A DNA stretch of 64,000 nucleotides, taken from positions 1 to 64,000 of the forward strand of contig JANLFJ010000006.1 in NCBI GenBank assembly GCA_024655825.1, given 5' to 3'. This stretch comes from Peptococcaceae bacterium (GTDB lineage: Bacteria > Bacillota > Peptococcia > DRI-13 > PHAD01). Below the pieces are notes generated by a model, which was given only the letters and a program-made list of their open reading frames with translations, ran no database searches and was not told the DNA's origin. This document shows, one piece after another, positions 60,648 through 64,000 of the stretch (position 1 is the first letter of the stretch; each line of letters begins with the position of its first letter). The position numbers and the translations under genes are program-made.

Positions 60648-61649
60648 TCAACCGCCAATCATCGACATGCCCCTTTGTGGGGTTTCTTTGCTTTTTTGAC
60701 CGCAGCCGCGCGCGCTCATGCCGTGCTTTTCTTTTTTACGCTCCAGGGCGTCCCCAAAAAGCTTTTTCAAAGCGGCTTTGTCGCCCAAAACGGGACGGAC
60801 ATAGAATTCTTCCTCCCAGTACAGGCACGGCTTGAGATAACCGTCCGCCGTCAGCCGCAGCCGGTTGCACCTGGAACAAAAATGCCCGCTGATCGGGTGG
60901 ATAAGCCCTACCAACCCGAGTGCACCCGGTATGCGGTACATTTCGGCCGGCCCGCAGCAATCGCTGCTGTCCGCTGGTTCCAGGGGATATCCCAGGTCCG
61001 CGGCCCTATTCAGCACGGCCTGGAGCGGCAAATATTTTTCCGTCCAGCCGCCATCATGATAATCGATCGGCATGTATTCGATGAACCGAATGCTGATGGG
61101 ATATTCAATGGCCAGGCGGAAGAAAGAGTCAATCTCCAGGTCATTAACCCCCTTCATCAGCACGACGTTAACTTTTACCGGATCCAGCCCGCAGTCGAGA
61201 GCGGCTTTTATCCCGGCCAGGACATCTGGCAGGTTTCCGCAGCGGGTAATGCGGCGGTATGTCCCGGTTACCAGGGAATCGAGGCTGATATTGACCCTTT
61301 TAAGGCCGGCCTCTTTTAAGGCGCGGGCCATGCCCGCCAGGAGCACCCCGTTGGTGGTCATGGACAGGTCGGTAATCCCCGGAACGGCCGCAATGCCTTT
61401 TACCAGTGTTTCGATCCCTTTCCGCACAAGCGGCTCACCGCCGGTAAGCCTAATCCTGGTAACTCCCAGTTCCGCCGCAGCTTCCACTACCCTGACGATC
61501 TCTTCGTAGCGCAGGATTTGCCTGTGTTCGATAAGCCGGACTCCTTCCGCCGGCATGCAGTAAACGCAGCGCAGGTTGCACCGGTCCGTAACGGAAATTC
61601 TCAAGTAGTCGTGTTTTCTTCCGAACCTGTCCGTAAGACGTTCTTTCAT
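60648..61649 (-). CDS. moaA: GTP 3',8-cyclase MoaA (radical SAM)
   Basis: A 333-residue radical SAM enzyme. The N-terminal cluster is CNLRCVYC (C24, C28, C31), the C-terminal cluster is CSRCNRLRLTADGYLKPC, and the GGEP motif (TGGEPLV) is intact. The C terminus keeps the essential GG (MSMIGG). An insert of ~20 residues before that tail (KKEKHGMSARGCGQKSKETP) is longer than usual. It makes 3',8-cyclo-GTP, which MoaC converts. Confidence 0.96.
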   Translation of the reverse strand: MKERLTDRFGRKHDYLRISVTDRCNLRCVYCMPAEGVRLIEHRQILRYEEIVRVVEAAAELGVTRIRLTGGEPLVRKGIETLVKGIAAVPGITDLSMTTNGVLLAGMARALKEAGLKRVNISLDSLVTGTYRRITRCGNLPDVLAGIKAALDCGLDPVKVNVVLMKGVNDLEIDSFFRLAIEYPISIRFIEYMPIDYHDGGWTEKYLPLQAVLNRAADLGYPLEPADSSDCCGPAEMYRIPGALGLVGLIHPISGHFCSRCNRLRLTADGYLKPCLYWEEEFYVRPVLGDKAALKKLFGDALERKKEKHGMSARGCGQKSKETPQRGMSMIGG

Positions 61650-61658
61650 CTTCTTCCC

Positions 61659-62366
61659 TCACAGTTCTCCCGAAATGAATTTCCTGGTTTTGGCCGAACG
61701 GGGATTTCCAAACACCTGCTCTGTCGGACCGTGTTCTTCCAGGACCCCGTCCCGGATAAACAGCGTTTCGTCGGCAATTCTTTTGGCCTGGAACATGTCG
61801 TGGGTAACGATAATTACCGTCATACCCTCCTCCCGGCAGGTCCAGCGAAGCGAGTTCTCCAGGAGGAGAGTGTGAAAAGGGTCCAGGCTTGCCGCCGGCT
61901 CATCCAGGACCAGGAGCCTCGGCCTGGGCGCCACCGTCCTCGCCAGGGCCACACGCGCCGTTTCTCCCCCCGAAAGGCTGCCGACCGGCTGCTTGGCCAG
62001 TTCCGCCAGCCTGAAGTTTTCCAGCAGGTAAGCCAGGCGCTTTTCCTGCTCCCGCCTGGGCCAGCGCCGTATCTTCAACCCGTACAAGATATTATCGCTT
62101 ACCGTGCTTTGAAAAAGGTAATGCTTCTGCCACACGCACGCTATCTGGGGATTGGGTTCTTCCAAGAGCCTGCCTTCCCAAAAAACATGGCCTTCTTCCG
62201 GTTTTTCCATCCCCGCCATGATGCGCAGCAGAGTGCTTTTTCCTGCACCGTTGGGCCCAATGATACCGTATATTATGCCTTCATCAAAACGGAAGCTGAT
62301 CCCTTTTAACACCCGTCGCTCTCCGTAGCTGTGGGAAACGTTGTCTATTTCCAGCGCCATTTTCAT
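61659..62366 (-). CDS. tupC: Tungstate/molybdate ABC importer, ATPase TupC
   Basis: A 235-residue ABC ATPase with Walker A GPNGAGKST, Q-loop CVWQKHYLFQ, signature LSGGETARVALA (the GGET pattern seen in TupC/ModC-like proteins) and Walker B LLVLDEPAASLD. It overlaps tupB by 4 bases and is in a Moco operon, so tungstate is the preferred guess; the ATPase alone cannot tell W from Mo. Confidence 0.85.
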   Translation of the reverse strand: MKMALEIDNVSHSYGERRVLKGISFRFDEGIIYGIIGPNGAGKSTLLRIMAGMEKPEEGHVFWEGRLLEEPNPQIACVWQKHYLFQSTVSDNILYGLKIRRWPRREQEKRLAYLLENFRLAELAKQPVGSLSGGETARVALARTVAPRPRLLVLDEPAASLDPFHTLLLENSLRWTCREEGMTVIIVTHDMFQAKRIADETLFIRDGVLEEHGPTEQVFGNPRSAKTRKFISGEL

Positions 62367-63055
62367 GACCTCCGGTACTGCCAGGCGTAGAGCAGGCTGT
62401 TTATCAAAAAAGATAGGGCCAACAGCACGATACCCAGGGCAAGGGCCAGGGAAAAATTCCCCTTGCGTGTTTCCAGAACGATAGCCGTCGTAAGTACGCG
62501 CGTGTAACCTTCAATGTCTCCTCCCACCAGCATCACCGCTCCAACCTCGGCAATAACGCGCCCGAAGGCCGTTGCCACAGCGGTAATCAGCGGTATTTTC
62601 AGCTCCCTGACCAGGGTGAAAAGGGCTTGCCTCATGCTGGCTCCCAGTCCCCTGGCCGTGAGAAGGATAAGTGCGGCGCGCTCTTCCACGGCATGAACCG
62701 TCAGGCCTGTTGCTATCGGCACGGCCAGGATGAACTGGGCCAAGATCATGGCCTGCGGAGTAAACAGGATATAGATGACAGGGGCGACCGGCCCGCTCCG
62801 GGAAAGAAGCAAAAAGACGAGCAGCCCCACCAAAACAGGCGGCAGTCCCATGCACACATAAACCAGTTTCAACACGGTGTTTCTGCCTTTAAAATCCCCA
62901 AGCCCCAGCATAATTCCGGCGGGGATCCCCACCAGTCCAGCCAGGCAAACGGCTGTAAGCGAAACACAGAGGGAACGGGCGATAACTCCGTACAGTTCGG
63001 TGTCTCCGGACAGTACAAGCCCCACCGCGGACCAGAATGATTCGAGCAGGACCAT
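62363..63055 (-). CDS. tupB: Tungstate/molybdate ABC importer, permease TupB
   Basis: A 230-residue permease with about five or six membrane segments, an EAA-like loop (ARGLGASMRQALFTLVRELK) and the start LTAVCLAGLVGIPAGIMLGL. Members of this ModB/TupB type form a homodimer with TupC. The usual TupA binding-protein gene is not in the window; upstream is the MoeA-PBP fusion instead. Confidence 0.85.
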   Translation of the reverse strand: MVLLESFWSAVGLVLSGDTELYGVIARSLCVSLTAVCLAGLVGIPAGIMLGLGDFKGRNTVLKLVYVCMGLPPVLVGLLVFLLLSRSGPVAPVIYILFTPQAMILAQFILAVPIATGLTVHAVEERAALILLTARGLGASMRQALFTLVRELKIPLITAVATAFGRVIAEVGAVMLVGGDIEGYTRVLTTAIVLETRKGNFSLALALGIVLLALSFLINSLLYAWQYRRS

Positions 63056-63087
63056 CTTAATCTCTCGCTTTCAACCTTTTTTTGTGG

Positions 63088-64000
63088 TCAGCGGACGGCG
63101 GGCGGCGGATATAACACCTTCCCCGCGTCTCTCATGCTGTATCCGCCCAGGGCTTCCACCTCTTTTTTGAAAGCAGGCTCAGCCACTACCTCAAGTAGCG
63201 CTTTCCCGCGTTCTGATTCGTAAAATTCCCGGGACATAAGAAGGTCGTATCTTTCTTCTCCCACCGGAATAAAATCAAGGTCATACGCCCTGGCCGCGGA
63301 AAGTATGCCCAGGCCTACCCGTGCGGTGCCAGCCGCTACGGCTGCTGCCACGTTCAGATGAGAGTATTCCTCGCGGTTGTAACCGTAAACATCCGAAGGG
63401 TTGAGTCCATCCCGCCGTAGCAAGTAATCAAAAAGCAGGCGTGTACCGGCCCCTTTTTGCCTGTTGATAAACGGCGCTTTTTTTTCGACAATATCCCTGA
63501 CATCCTTTATACCCAATGGATTCCCCTTTTCCACGATCCAGCCCTGCAGGCGGTATACAAGGTTGACAAGCACCACCTCTTCACCGGCCAGGTATTTCCT
63601 GACATAAGGAAGATTATACTCGCCCGTCTCGCTGTCAAAAAGGTGAATCCCGGCAAAATGGGCTTCTCCCTTTTTGATGGCCATGATCCCGCCCATGCTT
63701 CCCACATGCGAAGAGGAAAGACGAAGCGCCGGGTTAATCCTCTTTACTGCCGTCGCCAAAAGGTCCAGGGCCAGGTCATGGCTTCCCACGGCCACAAGGG
63801 TGTTTTTTAATTCGCGTTCAGGACGGTACAACTCTATTTCAACCTCCTGGCCCTCTTCGTATCCCAGGGAATCGCCGGGGATCACGAGGAGCCCGTCGGC
63901 CCTTACCATGGACATGGTAACGCCGGCCCCCCTGCCGAGCGGGTTGGCAACATACCTGCCCTTCACATACCCTACCGTCATGCGGACAAATTCCTCGCTC
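63088..64000 (-). CDS. moeA: MoeA C-terminal part fused to a periplasmic-binding-protein-like domain (open at window end)
   Basis: The first visible residues (EEFVRMTVGYVKGRYVANPL, then RGAGVTMSMVRADGLLVIPG and LGYEEGQEVEIELYR) are the last, barrel-like domain of MoeA, the enzyme that inserts Mo or W into adenylated molybdopterin. About 215 further residues follow (GSHDLALDLLATAVKRINPA, SSSHVGSMGGIMAIKKGEAH, PFINRQKGAGTRLLFDYLLR) and form a PBP-like domain known in MoeA fusions of Firmicutes; it may bind a pterin or the oxyanion. The 5' part lies beyond base 64000. Confidence 0.85.
   Translation of the reverse strand, partial: SEEFVRMTVGYVKGRYVANPLGRGAGVTMSMVRADGLLVIPGDSLGYEEGQEVEIELYRPERELKNTLVAVGSHDLALDLLATAVKRINPALRLSSSHVGSMGGIMAIKKGEAHFAGIHLFDSETGEYNLPYVRKYLAGEEVVLVNLVYRLQGWIVEKGNPLGIKDVRDIVEKKAPFINRQKGAGTRLLFDYLLRRDGLNPSDVYGYNREEYSHLNVAAAVAAGTARVGLGILSAARAYDLDFIPVGEERYDLLMSREFYESERGKALLEVVAEPAFKKEVEALGGYSMRDAGKVLYPPPAVR

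Noticed and set aside
60135-61319. A 394-residue plus-strand frame opposite moaC and moaA
   Set aside because: It is antisense to two well-identified genes with intact motifs, has no ribosome site and no family pattern.

Overview
The window looks like low-to-mid GC Bacillota DNA of Peptococcaceae / Desulfotomaculales type (Pelotomaculum- or Desulfotomaculum-like). This is inferred from gene families, gene order and strong AGGAGG ribosome sites, not from any database search. Two very different parts meet at a tRNA-Ala(GGC) gene near 51.5 kb. To its right is an ordinary core chromosome. To its left is about 51 kb of accessory DNA full of broken genes, transposon pieces and conflict systems.

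Layout. 1-8.7 kb: end of an IS1182/ISNCY-type element that has cut an ABC ATPase gene, small membrane proteins, several large secreted proteins of unknown role and a decayed serpin. 8.7-13.3 kb: RadC and its DUF6075 neighbour, a Xre / ImmA-IrrE / PIN operon, and nested debris (an FN3/PKD protein remnant broken by an IS4 fragment, then an IS21 istA fragment). 13.3-15.5 kb: an MFS exporter and a metallo-beta-lactamase-fold protein. 15.7-29 kb: a putative catabolic island with a complete Opp/Dpp-type ABC importer, a FAD-dependent fumarate-reductase-like flavoprotein, a CapA-like phosphatase, a LysR regulator and a carboxyltransferase, with a second decayed IS1182/ISNCY copy between the divergent halves. 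29-38.3 kb: a defence-like zone holding a DUF3791 cassette of short genes, a shikimate-kinase-like P-loop protein, a translationally coupled KilA-N / RQC-minor / SWIM operon with a second KilA-N gene, an IS3 fragment and a Panacea-type toxin-antitoxin pair. 38.5-46 kb: a Tad/Flp pilus locus (cpaB, cpaE, tadA, tadB, tadC, flp, prepilin peptidase, two pseudopilin-like genes) followed by a broken stalk-domain surface protein. 46.6-49.1 kb: a two-gene CBASS operon (patatin effector CapV plus AGS-C-type CD-NTase). 49.5-51.2 kb: parA-parB. 51.5-51.7 kb: tRNA-Ala and a 5' tRNA fragment beside it, a plausible attachment scar.

51.8-64 kb is core: rsfS, yqeK, an RRM RNA-binding protein, nadD, a small basic ORF, proA, proB, yhbY, a second MBL hydrolase, a membrane glycosyltransferase, then a molybdenum/tungsten cofactor operon (moeA-PBP fusion running off the end, tupB, tupC, moaA, moaC, MOSC-MogA fusion).

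How parts work together: tupBC and the moa/mog genes serve import and insertion of W or Mo into pyranopterin cofactor. The Tad genes, parAB, radC and the FN3/PKD and stalk-domain remnants are the kind of cargo seen on large integrated elements, so the left part is best read as a decayed integrated element that collected immunity modules (CBASS, PanAT-like, Xre-ImmA-PIN, KilA-N/RQC/SWIM). The best candidate for an under-described system is KilA-N / RQC-minor / SWIM (32583-35679), whose three genes are joined by two ATGA overlaps. Several lesions (cpaB +1 in a G5 run, one TAA in the stalk gene, serpin shifts) could be true decay or assembly errors, and this cannot be settled from the sequence alone.
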